DNA of 64,000 nucleotides, from positions 124,001 through 188,000 of the forward strand of contig NZ_JAJUWT010000003.1 of NCBI RefSeq assembly GCF_021390395.1, written 5' to 3'. A model generated the notes under the pieces. It was given only the letters and a program-made list of their open reading frames with translations. It was not told the DNA's origin and ran no database searches. Every line of letters starts with the position of its first letter. Within the stretch, counting starts at the first letter, position 1. The position numbers and the translations under genes were made by a program. The stretch comes from Saccharothrix sp. S26. GTDB taxonomy: Bacteria; Actinomycetota; Actinomycetes; Mycobacteriales; Pseudonocardiaceae. Positions 17,735 through 26,808 of the stretch are shown one piece after another.

Positions 17735-19135
17735 TCACCCGACCAGTTGCGCCAACATCCCCTCGCAACTGCGCACGACCACCGCCGCCGCCCGCCGCTG
17801 CCCGTGGTCCAGCAAGGGGTCCACGGCGTGCTCCCGCCACCGCCCCAGGGTGTCCAGCACGGCGTGCCGCAACTCGCCCTCGGTCGGCTCGTGGTCCATC
17901 CCCAACCGCACCACCGGGTTCGTGCCCAGCCCACCGACCAGCCGCGCCGCCTCCGCGTCCAGCTCACCCGGCAACCGGGTGCGCCCGCCCTGCAACGCGG
18001 CCAGCAGCCGCAGCTCCCGGAAGTCGTGCGCCGAGGCCAGAATCCGCTCCACCGACGCCGCCAAGCCGACCGAACCGGGCCGCGGCTCGGCGCGCAGCAC
18101 CACGTCCAGGCCCAGCAACGCGGCCCGCGCCTTGAGCACCTCGCGCCGCTCGGTGAAGTAGACGCCGATCGAGTCGCGCAGCTCGCCCAACCCGCTGCGC
18201 TGCACCAACTGCCCGGTCAGCTTCACCTGCGTGTCGAAGCCCTGCCGGATCAACGTGGTGGTCAGCCGCACGCCGAAGATCCCGAACCGGTCGACCAGCC
18301 CGCGCCGCACCGCCGGGTCCAGCCGCACCGGGAAGTCCTCGCCCACGAACCGGTCCGCGGACAGCAGGTGCTCGTCCAACTCGGTGCGCGCCAACGACGC
18401 CAGCGCGGCCAGCGCGGCGAACTCGTCCGGCCGCACGGTCCGCGCCGCCACCGCGAGCAGCCCGGCCACCGCGACCACGTTCTGGCACAACGGGGTCACG
18501 GTGGCCTCGCGCCGGTAGCGGCGGGCGATCTGCTTGGCCGAGGACAGCGCGTCGATCCGGCCGCCGCCGATCTCGTCGGCCCGCGACAGCACCAGCACCG
18601 TGTTCACCGGCGCGACCCGTGCCACCGGGTGGTCGTGCGCGGTCTGCAGGAACCTCACGTCCGTGGTGTGCATGTGCCTGGTCAGGTACAGCACCGCGTC
18701 GGCCTCGCCGTACACCTGCTCGACCGGCGCGCCCGCCGGCGTGTCGATCAGGGTGAGGTCGCGCAACGACCGGGACGGCCACTGCACGGTCACCCGCTCG
18801 GCGTCCGGCGCGTCCACGAACGCCTTGCCGTCACGGCGCAGCACCGGCACCTCGTACTGGCCGACGTGCGCCTTCGGCCGCGGCCCGTCCTGGTACCACG
18901 TGGTGGCCCCGGTCGGCGCGAACTCCTCGCCGATCAGCGCGCTGACCACGGTGGACTTGCCCGACCGCGGCGCGCCCGCCACCGCCACCCGCACCGGTTC
19001 GCCGAACCTGGCCTGGTGGGAGCGCAGCCACGCGACCGCGCGCGGGCTGTCCCGGTAGACCGACAGGGCGTCCTCCAGCAGCGCCCAGACCTCGTCCTGC
19101 ACCGCCACTCCCGGCACCACCTCGCCCGAAGGCAT
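17735..19135 (-). CDS. Dynamin-like GTPase, IniC-like
   Basis: A 466-residue bacterial dynamin-family protein. G1 is AGAPRSGKS near residue 55, G3 LIDTPAG near 128, and G4-like LSRADEIGGG. The C-terminal half is helical, as in dynamin stalks. Paired, unequal dynamins downstream of an IniB-like gene match mycobacterial iniA-iniC, whose products remodel the plasma membrane under cell-wall stress. Its ATG overlaps the upstream stop (TGATG), so it is translationally coupled to the larger partner. The assignment as IniC-like rests on order and size. Confidence 0.75.
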   Translation of the reverse strand: MPSGEVVPGVAVQDEVWALLEDALSVYRDSPRAVAWLRSHQARFGEPVRVAVAGAPRSGKSTVVSALIGEEFAPTGATTWYQDGPRPKAHVGQYEVPVLRRDGKAFVDAPDAERVTVQWPSRSLRDLTLIDTPAGAPVEQVYGEADAVLYLTRHMHTTDVRFLQTAHDHPVARVAPVNTVLVLSRADEIGGGRIDALSSAKQIARRYRREATVTPLCQNVVAVAGLLAVAARTVRPDEFAALAALASLARTELDEHLLSADRFVGEDFPVRLDPAVRRGLVDRFGIFGVRLTTTLIRQGFDTQVKLTGQLVQRSGLGELRDSIGVYFTERREVLKARAALLGLDVVLRAEPRPGSVGLAASVERILASAHDFRELRLLAALQGGRTRLPGELDAEAARLVGGLGTNPVVRLGMDHEPTEGELRHAVLDTLGRWREHAVDPLLDHGQRRAAAVVVRSCEGMLAQLVG

Positions 19136-20946
19136 CACGCGCTGATCCCCAACGGCGGGGCCTGGCCACCCGCCAGCGCCTGCACGCGCTGGTAGAGGGC
19201 CACGAGGTCGTCCAGCTCGCGCTTGGCGTCCCGGTTGCGGCGCTCCCGCTCGGTGTTGTCGTCCTGCACGGCGCGGCGCGCGCTGCGGGCCGACTCCAGC
19301 AGCGTCTCCTGCAACTCCTCGGCCAGCGTGGAGAAGTGGTTGCGCAGGCTGCGCTGGATGTGCCGGGCCGCGTCGCGGCAGTCCTTGCCGAACTTGAGGA
19401 AGAAGTCGTCCACGTGCCGGGCGGCGGCGGCCTTGGCGGCGGCCTGCCTGCGCCGCAGCCGCTGGTCGCTCTCGTCGAGGATCGACTTGCCGCCGAACAA
19501 CGCGCCCGCGCCCAGCGAGATCGCGTTGATCAGCGGCATCCCGGCGAGGCTGGTGGCCAGGCCGAACATCAGCACGCCGCCGTAGGAGCCCTTCAACCCG
19601 GTGAACGCCTTCTGCACCAGGCTGAACCGCTCGATCACCGGCTTGTCCATCGGCGCGACCCGGTCCAGCACGTCGTCCGGGAAGATCGACTCGGGCAGCA
19701 GGTCGTCGCGGGCCACCGGGAAGCTCTTGGCCACCTTCTCCGCGACCCACTCCGAGCGGTCCAGCAGCCAGGCGAAGTTCGTCGTGGCGGCCTCGGTGAG
19801 GTTGTCCTCCAGCCACGCCTCGAACCGGTCCCAGCCCAGCGCGGGGTCGGCGGTCTCGAACGTCCTGTCCACCTCGCGCAGGATCTTGCGGGTGCGGTCG
19901 CGCAGGTCGTACTCGATGTCGGAGACCAGGTCGGCCATCTCGTCGGCCAGCACGGTCTGCCAGCGCGCGGACCGGCGGCGCAGCTCGTCCACGCGGCGCT
20001 GCGCCTCGTTCAGCGCGGCGATCGTGCGCTCCGGGCCCTGCGCGGCGCGGGCCGACAGCTCCTCGCGCACCGGCGCGACGAGCTGCTTGATCGCCGACGC
20101 GGCGGCGACCGCGACCGTGCGGCGGGCCAGCTCGTCGGCGGCGGCCACGATGTCGCGCTGCACGCAGGTCAGCAGCTCGGGGAAGCCGGACTCGGCGTTG
20201 AGGGCCTTGTCGCCGGTCTTGGCCGCGCGCAGCCGCAGCGCCGCGGACACCGGGATCAGCTTCACGGCCACGCCCGCGCGGGCCAGGTGCGCGCGGTTGC
20301 GCTCGACCACCCGCCGCCACTGCGCCGCGATGTCGATCTTGGTGACCACCAGGATCACGTTCGGGCACGACGTCATGACCTGCTTGAGCAGCTCCAGTTC
20401 CGACCCGGTCAGCTCGGCCGTGGCGTCGGAGACCATGAGCACGGCGTCGGCCTGGAGCAGCGCGGCGAACGTGCTCGCGGTGTGCGCGGGCCGCAGGTCG
20501 CCCACGCCGGGCGTGTCGATCAGCACCAGGCCGGAGTCCAGCAGGGCGCGGGGGATGCCGACCTCGGCGCGCACGAGGTCGCCGCCGTGGAACCGGGTGG
20601 CGCTGACCTGGTCGGCGAGCTGGTCGATCGGCACCGGGATGCGCTCGGTGGGTGTGTTCGCGACGGACGCGCCGCGCACGAGCGCGGCCGACGGGGTTTC
20701 CGCGTGCTGCACGAAGGTGGGCACGGTGGTCGTGACGTCGTCACCCACCGCGCACACCGGGGCGTTCACCATCGCGTTCACGAGCTGGCTCTTGCCCTGC
20801 TTCGGCTCGCCGATCACGAGCACGCGGAGCTTGGGGTCCAGCTGGCGGGCGCGCTTGTCGCGCAACCGTTCGGCCAGGTCGGGCCGGTTGTGCGCAGCGC
20901 AAGCCCGGATCGTGTCGTCGAGCACGTCGAGCCAGGGCGCGGACAT
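19135..20946 (-). CDS. Dynamin-like GTPase, IniA-like
   Basis: A 603-residue protein. G1 is GEPKQGKSQLVNAM near residue 48, G3 LIDTPGVGDLRP near 140, G4 VVTKIDIAAQW. A hydrophobic loop around residues 455-485 (GGVLMFGLATSLAGMPLINA) sits at the place where IniA-type bacterial dynamins insert into membranes, flanked by long helices. IniA is known as a membrane-fission dynamin. ATG 20946 is preferred to the adjacent GTG. It is the second gene of the iniB-iniA-iniC-like unit. Confidence 0.8.
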   Translation of the reverse strand: MSAPWLDVLDDTIRACAAHNRPDLAERLRDKRARQLDPKLRVLVIGEPKQGKSQLVNAMVNAPVCAVGDDVTTTVPTFVQHAETPSAALVRGASVANTPTERIPVPIDQLADQVSATRFHGGDLVRAEVGIPRALLDSGLVLIDTPGVGDLRPAHTASTFAALLQADAVLMVSDATAELTGSELELLKQVMTSCPNVILVVTKIDIAAQWRRVVERNRAHLARAGVAVKLIPVSAALRLRAAKTGDKALNAESGFPELLTCVQRDIVAAADELARRTVAVAAASAIKQLVAPVREELSARAAQGPERTIAALNEAQRRVDELRRRSARWQTVLADEMADLVSDIEYDLRDRTRKILREVDRTFETADPALGWDRFEAWLEDNLTEAATTNFAWLLDRSEWVAEKVAKSFPVARDDLLPESIFPDDVLDRVAPMDKPVIERFSLVQKAFTGLKGSYGGVLMFGLATSLAGMPLINAISLGAGALFGGKSILDESDQRLRRRQAAAKAAAARHVDDFFLKFGKDCRDAARHIQRSLRNHFSTLAEELQETLLESARSARRAVQDDNTERERRNRDAKRELDDLVALYQRVQALAGGQAPPLGISA

Positions 20947-21002
20947 CACCCGGCAGAGTGTGCCGGTAAAACCCGTCCGGGTGAAAGTCCGGACAGCGGT
21001 GA

Positions 21003-21035
21003 GGGCCGGTCCCGTCCAGCGGACAGGACCGGCCC
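21003..21035 (-). terminator. Hairpin between iniB-like and iniA-like genes
   Basis: Perfect 10-bp arms GGGCCGGTCC and GGACCGGCCC with a 13-nt loop lie in the 108-bp gap after the IniB-like stop. There is no T-run. It could be a partial terminator that lowers dynamin expression relative to IniB, or an mRNA-stabilising structure. Confidence 0.5.
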
Positions 21036-21054
21036 CCCGGAGGGTGGATCAGTC

Positions 21055-21975
21055 TCAGAAGAGCAGGTCGTCCACGCCGAGCGAGTCGACGACCGGGAGG
21101 TCCAGACCGTCGACCGCGCTGGTGACGTTGCTCACGACACCGCCGACGCCCGCGGTGTCGGCCACGCCCGCGACGGCACCGGTGACGTCGGACAGGGGAG
21201 CGACGCCGTGGGTGTCGAAGTCGGCCGAGCCGTGCGCCGAGCCGGACACGCCGAGCGCGTCGCCCAGGCCGGCCACGTTGCCCAGGTCGCCGACGGGCAG
21301 CGAGCTGGTGAGGCCACCGGTCACGTTGCCCACCACGCTGTCGAGCGTGTCGAGCGTGCCGAACGCGGTGCTGGTCAGGCCGTCCGCGTCCGGCAGCGCG
21401 CCGGTGACCCCACCCGCGGTGGCGTCGGCACCGTCCAGCGTGCCGGTCGCCGTGGCGGTCAGGCCCGCGACCTGACCGGTGGCGGTGTGCAGCGTGCCGT
21501 CCAGGGTGTCGGTCACGTCGCCCACCGCGGAGAAGTCGCCCTCGACCGTCAGCTCCGCCGAAGCGGCGCCGTCGAGCAGGTCCCAGCTCGACACGCCCCC
21601 GAACAGGGACAGGCCGCTGGCGTCCGCGCTGAGCGTGCCCGCCACGGCGGCCTTGACGTCGCCGGCGCCGGTGGCACCCGACACGGCGAGCTGGTCGGTC
21701 ACGGCCTTGAGCCGGAAGATCGCACCGGCCTGACCCGCGTCGACCAGGTCGAGCGGCAGGTCCTCGACCAGCGAGCCGTCGAGAGCGGGCAGGCTCCCGG
21801 TCGGCACGTAGTCGAGCACCAGCGGGATGACTTCCTGCACGTCCAGGGCGCTGATGTCGCTCAGGCCCGCCCTCGCCAGGGTGCCCTCGGCGTCGGCCTG
21901 GAAGTCGGCCAGCGCGGTCGGGTCGCTGAGCAGGTCGAGAACGAAGTCGTGCAGCGTGTTGGGGCTGGAGCCCAT
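21055..21975 (-). CDS. IniB-like protein (IniB N-terminal domain)
   Basis: A 306-residue protein. The first 50 residues (TLHDFVLDLLSDPTALADF, then ALDVQEVIPLVLDYVP) match the N-terminal segment of mycobacterial IniB: a helix that begins with xxLxDFVLDLL and a segment with Asp-Pro and Ala-Gly-Leu. The rest is low-complexity Gly/Ala/Val/Asp/Thr-rich, with repeated GxVTGxLxxADGL-like units. No Cys and no obvious signal peptide. AGGAG lies 9 nt before the ATG. It is the first gene of the operon. Its molecular role is unknown, as for IniB. Confidence 0.75.
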   Translation of the reverse strand: MGSSPNTLHDFVLDLLSDPTALADFQADAEGTLARAGLSDISALDVQEVIPLVLDYVPTGSLPALDGSLVEDLPLDLVDAGQAGAIFRLKAVTDQLAVSGATGAGDVKAAVAGTLSADASGLSLFGGVSSWDLLDGAASAELTVEGDFSAVGDVTDTLDGTLHTATGQVAGLTATATGTLDGADATAGGVTGALPDADGLTSTAFGTLDTLDSVVGNVTGGLTSSLPVGDLGNVAGLGDALGVSGSAHGSADFDTHGVAPLSDVTGAVAGVADTAGVGGVVSNVTSAVDGLDLPVVDSLGVDDLLF

Positions 21976-22046
21976 GATGGCTATCTCCTGGTCGAGTCAG
22001 AACGCGGGCAGCCGGCCCGGCAGGGGTGGGGTCCGGCCTGGTGATC

Positions 22047-22150
22047 AAGGTAGGAGCGGGGGGACGACCCGCCATCGGGGATTACTCCCAGTAGATGCCG
22101 CAACCACTATGGGGTGGTACTCGTTCACTCCCTAGGGGATTAGGGGATCA
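22047..22150. promoter_or_regulatory. GGGGAT(T/C)A boxes in the iniB/hsp70-like divergent promoter
   Basis: GGGGATTA occurs at 22077-22084 and 22135-22142, with GGGGATCA directly adjoining at 22143-22150. A TACCTT (minus strand, 22052-22047) can be the -10 for the IniB-like gene, which puts the first box just upstream of the -35. LAL activators such as MalT use GGGGATGA-like boxes in this position. The LAL-type regulator at 23490 is the natural candidate. All of this is inference from pattern and context. Confidence 0.5.
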
Positions 22151-22200
22151 CCTTGTGACCCTCTCGTGACCCGTGTAGGTACTGGCTGTAGTTCGTTCAG

Positions 22201-23493
22201 GTGAGTGAGGGAGGCTCCGAGTTGCCGTACGTCCTCGGGGTCGACGTGGGCACCACGCGCACCGCCGCGGCCGTGTGCAGGCTGGGTGGCGCGGGGCGCG
22301 GCGAACCCGAGGTGGTCGGCCTCGGCGGACCGGGCGGCGGGGTCGCGTCGACGCTGCAGCTCACCCCGGACGGCGCGTTCGCCGTCGGCGAGCCCGGCGA
22401 CCCGCGCTGGACGGCCACCGGCTTCGGCCGCCGGGTCGGCGACACCGTGCCGTTCGTGCTCGGCCCCGACTCCGGCGGCGAGCGGTGCGCGGCCGAGGAG
22501 CTGACCGCGCTCATGGTCATGTGGGTCGCCGACCAGGTCGCGGCCCGGGAAGGCGAACGCCCCCAGCACGTCGTGCTCGCGCACCCCCCTGGCTGGGGCC
22601 CGCACGCGAAGGGCTTGGCGCACCGGGCGTTGCGCTCGGTCGGCGTCGAGGCGTCGCTGGTGCCCGAGCCGGTCGCGGCGGCCGAGAACCACGCGTTCAC
22701 CCGGTCGTTCGCCGGGTCGCTCGGCGTGTTCAGCCTGGGCAGCCACGCGTTCAGCGCCTCCGTCGTGGGCCGCGGGTTCGAGCTGGTGCACGCCGTCGAG
22801 GGGGTCGACCAGGCCGCGGGGGTCGACTTCGACGACGCGGTGTTCGACCACGTGCGCACCGCGCTCGGCCGGGAGCTGGCCGACCTGGACCCCGACGACC
22901 CCCGCACCCGCGGCCTGCTCGCCCGGCTGCGCCGCGACTGCGAGGCGGCCAAGCGGATGCTGTCCGGCGCGGTGGAGACGTCGATCCCGGTGCACCTGCC
23001 GTCCGGGCCCGTCGAGGTGCCGATCACCCGCGCCCGGTTCGAGGACCTGATCCGGCCGCACGTCGAGCAGGCCGTGTCGGTGTTCGAACGGGTCGCGTCC
23101 GCCGGGGTGGAGATGACCGTGCTGGTCGGCGGCAGCGCCCGCATCCCCCTGGTCGCCGCGTCCGTGCCCGGCCGGGTGGTGCTGGAGGCCGCGCCCGAGA
23201 CCTCGGTGGTGAAGGGCGCGGCGCTGGCCGCCCGCAAGCTCGTGGTCGGGCCCGACGCCGAACCCGACCCGATCGAGACGTCGGTCATGGTGGGGGACGA
23301 CGACCCGCTGCTGAGGTTCCCCGTGGGTGGCCTGGAGGCGTCGCCGGACGCGGAGTTCACCGCGCCGCCGCCCCGGCCGCCCGTCGACATCACCCCGCTC
23401 GACCTGCCGGAACGGCGCACGGTGAAGCGCGTCGTGCGCGGGCTCGTGCCGACCGGTGGGCGCCGCGCCCGTGACGACGAGGATGGCCGTTGA
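22201..23493 (+). CDS. Hsp70-like actin-fold ATPase, truncated
   Basis: A 430-residue protein with the Hsp70 nucleotide-binding domain: GVDVGTTRTAAAV near residue 13 (phosphate 1) and VLVGGSARIPLV near 315 (adenosine site). The phosphate 2 loop reads VFSLGSHAFSAS, where Asp-Leu-Gly-Gly is usual, so hydrolysis may be impaired. In place of a substrate-binding domain there is only a Pro/Asp-rich tail of about 70 residues. The start is GTG 22201, at the divergent promoter. It overlaps the LuxR-type gene by TTGA, so the two are coupled. It may sense or present a signal to that regulator. Confidence 0.8.
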   Translation: MSEGGSELPYVLGVDVGTTRTAAAVCRLGGAGRGEPEVVGLGGPGGGVASTLQLTPDGAFAVGEPGDPRWTATGFGRRVGDTVPFVLGPDSGGERCAAEELTALMVMWVADQVAAREGERPQHVVLAHPPGWGPHAKGLAHRALRSVGVEASLVPEPVAAAENHAFTRSFAGSLGVFSLGSHAFSASVVGRGFELVHAVEGVDQAAGVDFDDAVFDHVRTALGRELADLDPDDPRTRGLLARLRRDCEAAKRMLSGAVETSIPVHLPSGPVEVPITRARFEDLIRPHVEQAVSVFERVASAGVEMTVLVGGSARIPLVAASVPGRVVLEAAPETSVVKGAALAARKLVVGPDAEPDPIETSVMVGDDDPLLRFPVGGLEASPDAEFTAPPPRPPVDITPLDLPERRTVKRVVRGLVPTGGRRARDDEDGR

Positions 23494-25883
23494 GCCCGAC
23501 CACCACCGCGCGCCCGCTGTTGTCCCAGCAGGTCACGCAGGTCCTGGACGCCATCGCGGCCGGTGCCGTCGTGCGACTCGGGGTGCTCGCGCCCGGCGGG
23601 TACGGCAAGACCACCGTGCTGCGGGAGGTCGCGCGGGCGTTCGAGCAGGCGGGCGCGCCGGCCGCCGTCGTGGACGACGCGCACCTGCTGCCCGACACCG
23701 AGCTGCTGGCGCTGCGCTCCCGCGTCGAACGCGGGGACGAGAACGTCGTGGTGGCCTACCGCCCGTGGCCGCGGTCGCGTGCGCTGGCGGCGTTGGCCGA
23801 GTCGTTGGGCCGGGCCCGGCCCGCGTTGGCGCTGGAGCCGTTCGCCCGGGAGCAGGTGCGGGCCGTGCTGCCGGCGTCCGCGCGGGGCCTGGTGGACTAC
23901 GTGCACCAGCAGACCGGTGGTGTGCCGCGGTTCGTGCGCAGGCTCGCCGGGCTCACCGCGGCCGAGGTGCCGCCCGAGGTGGTGGCGTCGTTCCGGGCCG
24001 ACCTGGACTGGCTGGACGCCGACGTGCAGAAGTACCTCCTGGCCGCCGAGGCGGGCGCGGGGCTGCGGCTGGACCTGCTCGGCGGGCTGCTCGGCGTCGA
24101 CGCCGACGCGGTGGGCGACGTGATCGAGGCGGGCCGGGCCACCGGCCTGGTCGCGGCCGACGGCACGCTGCTGCCCGTGGCACGGCTGGCGGTGGCGGCG
24201 CTGAGCCGGACCGACCGGCGGATCGCGGTGCGGCAGCGGCTGGCCGAGCTCCAGCTGCGCTCCGGCGGTCCGGTGCTCGACCTGGTGCGGCCGCTGATCG
24301 ACGTCGGCGGCGCGGGCCACGAGACCGGGGTGGCCGGGCCGGGGATGGCGCAGGCGTTCCGCGCGGCCGCCGACGAGGCGCTGGCCACCGACCCCGCGCT
24401 GGCCGCCCGGCTGCTGGCCGCCATCGGCACGGCCGGTCCCGACGTGGCCGTGCGGCGGGCGGTGGCCTCGGCGATGGCGGGCGACCTCGACGCGGCGATG
24501 CGGCTGGCCGACCAGGTGATCTCCAGCGGCGACACCGAGCACCGGGGCGCGGCGGCGGAGGTGGCCGCGATCGCGTTGGCGCACCGCGGCCAGCTCGCCC
24601 GCGGCACCGAGCTGCACCGGTGGTCGCCCAGCTCGACCTCGTCGGCGTTCGCGGTGATCGGCCAGGTCGGCACGGGACGGCTGCCGAGCGCGCCGCTGCC
24701 CGTCGCGCCGCCGACCATGCTCGACGGCGGCGCTTCGCTGATGGCGCAGGGGGTGGTGGAGTCGGTGACGTCGTCGGCGACCACGGCACTGTCCACTTTG
24801 GTGCGCGCGGCGGGGTTGCTCGAACCGGCCGGCCGGGCCGTGCTGCTGCCCGACACGCCCGCCGCGCTGGCCGCGCTGGTGGCGTTGCACAGCGGCGAGC
24901 CGGGCATCGCCGAGTCGGTGCTGGACCGGGCGATGGCGACGTCGTCCGGCGGTGCGCTGATGGCGGTGCGGCACCGGTTGCTGCGGGCGTGGATCGCGAT
25001 GCAGCGCGGCAACCTCGCGCAGGCGCGGGAAGCGCTGGTGGCGCTGCGCAAGACCGGCCGCCCGCTGGAACCGCGGGACTGGCTGTTCGCGGTGGCGCTG
25101 GAGATCGGCGTGGCGCGGCGCAACAGCGACCTGGCGACGTTGAAGCGGACCTGGGAGCAGGCGTGCGAGGCGGTGCTGCGCCACCCCGTCGACCTGTTCG
25201 CGTTCCTGCCGCTGGGCGAGTTCGCCACCGCCGCGGCACGGCTGCGCGACCAGCACCGGCTCGCGCCGCACCTGACGGCCGCGCGGAACCTGCTGCGGGA
25301 CTTGGGTGATCCGTGCCTGTGGGCCGTGCCGCTGCACTGGAGCGCGCTGCACGCGGCGATCATCGCCGAGGAGACGTCCGTGGCCGAGGAGCACGCCGCG
25401 TCGCTGGCCGCGTGCCGCGACCGGAGCCGGTACGCCGGGATCGTGTCGGCCGCCGCGGAGAGCTGGCTCGACGTGGTGGCGGGCAAGGTGGACGCCGACC
25501 AGGTCGAGGAGTCCGCGCGCGGGTTGCAGGCCGTCGGCCAGTGGTGGGACGCGGCACGGCTCGCCGGCCAGGCCGCGATCCGCACGTCCGACCGGCAGGC
25601 GATGGTGCGGTTGCTGGACTGCGCGCGGCTGCTCCAGGGCCGCACCGCCGCGACCGCCCGCAAGCAGCCCGAGCCGGTGGCCGAGGCCGACGCGGGCCGG
25701 CTCAGCGACCGGGAACGCGAGGTCGCCGAGCTGGTCGTGGGCGGGCTGACCTACAAGCAGGTGGGCGACCGCCTGTTCATCTCGGCCAAGACGGTCGAGC
25801 ACCACATGGCCCGCATCCGACAGCGGCTGGGCTGCACCAGCCGGGCGGAACTGCTCGACCAGCTCCGCCAGATCGTCGGCTAG
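23490..25883 (+). CDS. LAL-type AAA-LuxR transcriptional regulator, IniR-like
   Basis: A 797-residue regulator. Walker A is APGGYGKTT near residue 33, followed by VVDDAHLL (Walker B). A long alpha-helical repeat region follows, and the C-terminal LuxR HTH is LSDREREVAELVVGGLTYKQ near residues 733-752 with SAKTVEHHMARIRQRLG. Start is TTG within the stop of the Hsp70-like gene. In M. tuberculosis a regulator of this build (IniR) lies beside iniBAC and activates it; here the gene lies across the divergent promoter from the iniBAC-like operon. Ligand unknown. Confidence 0.82.
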   Translation: MSPTTTARPLLSQQVTQVLDAIAAGAVVRLGVLAPGGYGKTTVLREVARAFEQAGAPAAVVDDAHLLPDTELLALRSRVERGDENVVVAYRPWPRSRALAALAESLGRARPALALEPFAREQVRAVLPASARGLVDYVHQQTGGVPRFVRRLAGLTAAEVPPEVVASFRADLDWLDADVQKYLLAAEAGAGLRLDLLGGLLGVDADAVGDVIEAGRATGLVAADGTLLPVARLAVAALSRTDRRIAVRQRLAELQLRSGGPVLDLVRPLIDVGGAGHETGVAGPGMAQAFRAAADEALATDPALAARLLAAIGTAGPDVAVRRAVASAMAGDLDAAMRLADQVISSGDTEHRGAAAEVAAIALAHRGQLARGTELHRWSPSSTSSAFAVIGQVGTGRLPSAPLPVAPPTMLDGGASLMAQGVVESVTSSATTALSTLVRAAGLLEPAGRAVLLPDTPAALAALVALHSGEPGIAESVLDRAMATSSGGALMAVRHRLLRAWIAMQRGNLAQAREALVALRKTGRPLEPRDWLFAVALEIGVARRNSDLATLKRTWEQACEAVLRHPVDLFAFLPLGEFATAAARLRDQHRLAPHLTAARNLLRDLGDPCLWAVPLHWSALHAAIIAEETSVAEEHAASLAACRDRSRYAGIVSAAAESWLDVVAGKVDADQVEESARGLQAVGQWWDAARLAGQAAIRTSDRQAMVRLLDCARLLQGRTAATARKQPEPVAEADAGRLSDREREVAELVVGGLTYKQVGDRLFISAKTVEHHMARIRQRLGCTSRAELLDQLRQIVG

Positions 25884-25894
25884 ACGCCCGGCGC

Positions 25895-25914
25895 ACGTGC
25901 CCGCGGGGGCACGT
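25895..25914. terminator. Hairpin between convergent genes
   Basis: Arms ACGTGCCC and GGGCACGT (8 bp, 4-nt loop GCGG) lie between the convergent stops at 25883 and 25942. There is no T-run. Confidence 0.5.
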
Positions 25915-25941
25915 CGGCGGCACCCCGCCAGCGGTCGGGGG

Positions 25942-26808
25942 TCACCGCACCTCCCACAGCCAGAACTCGATGCCCTGGTTGTCCACGCACTCGCTGGACA
26001 GGCCGTAGGGCTGCTGCTCCGGCTCGTTCGCCGTGCCGCCCTGCTCCCGCACCCGCACGATGGCCGCGCGCAGGTCGTCGACGGCGTACATCAGCTTCCA
26101 GCCCGCCCGGCGCGACCCGCCACCCAGCCCGGCCATGGGCAGCCCGGTGCCCTCGACGACCCAGCCGCGCTCGACCCGGCCGGGCGTGAACCGCCAGCCG
26201 AGCACCTCGCCGTAGAACCGCTTGGCCGCCTCGTCGTCGGGCACGAGGAGCGTGTGGTAACCGACCTCGCCGGGTCCGGGTCGCGCGGGCGGGGCGGTCC
26301 GCGCGGCGACCATCCACCGGTAGCCGAACGGGTCGAGCACGGTCGCGCCGTACCCGTGCCCGGTGTCGGCGGCGGGCCGCAGCACGGTCGCGCCGCGGGC
26401 CACCGCCGCGCGCACCGCACCGTCCACATCGGGCACCTCGATCCGGTGCATCGGGTGCACCCGGCCCTCGTCGGGCGCGAGGTGGTCGTGCTCGGGCGAG
26501 GAGTCGGCGAGCATCAGCACGCTGTCCCCGACGGCGATCTCCACGTGCCCGACCGAGCCGTCCTCCATGACGACGGGCTCACCCCGCCGTCGCGCGCCGA
26601 ACACCTCGACGTAGAAGTCGACGGCGGCCCGCGCGTCCCGCACGGCCAGGTACGGCACGACGGTCTGGTACTGCTCCCGCACAGCGGTCACGTCCTCTCC
26701 TTCCATCAGCACTTCCCGTTCCAGCCGCGCGCGCAACCGGGCGGCGAACCCCGGATCCGGGTCCACCGCCCGGACCGGCAGCCGCAGCGCCTCGAACGCG
26801 TCACTCAT
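25942..26808 (-). CDS. VOC (glyoxalase-fold) protein in sigma factor operon
   Basis: A 288-residue protein. After a charged 35-residue N-terminal segment (LPVRAVDPDPGFAARLRARL) it has two VOC domains: one from about residue 48 (TVVPYLAVRDARAAVDFYVE) and a second from about 178 (GYHTLLVPDDEAAKRFYGEV). VOC domains bind metals or small molecules. The gene overlaps the ECF sigma gene by 8 nt, so it is cotranscribed. Such pairs occur in actinomycetes, and the protein might sense a ligand for the sigma factor. That role is inference. Confidence 0.8.
   Translation of the reverse strand: MSDAFEALRLPVRAVDPDPGFAARLRARLEREVLMEGEDVTAVREQYQTVVPYLAVRDARAAVDFYVEVFGARRRGEPVVMEDGSVGHVEIAVGDSVLMLADSSPEHDHLAPDEGRVHPMHRIEVPDVDGAVRAAVARGATVLRPAADTGHGYGATVLDPFGYRWMVAARTAPPARPGPGEVGYHTLLVPDDEAAKRFYGEVLGWRFTPGRVERGWVVEGTGLPMAGLGGGSRRAGWKLMYAVDDLRAAIVRVREQGGTANEPEQQPYGLSSECVDNQGIEFWLWEVR

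Noticed and set aside
19336..22044. 900-residue open frame on the plus strand opposite the dynamin and IniB-like genes
   Set aside because: It crosses several real genes and their gaps, and its composition is that of a shadow frame.
22197..25805. 1200-residue open frame on the minus strand opposite the Hsp70-like and LuxR-type genes
   Set aside because: No domain is visible and it reads across the gene boundary at 23490. The plus strand has recognisable ATPase and HTH motifs.
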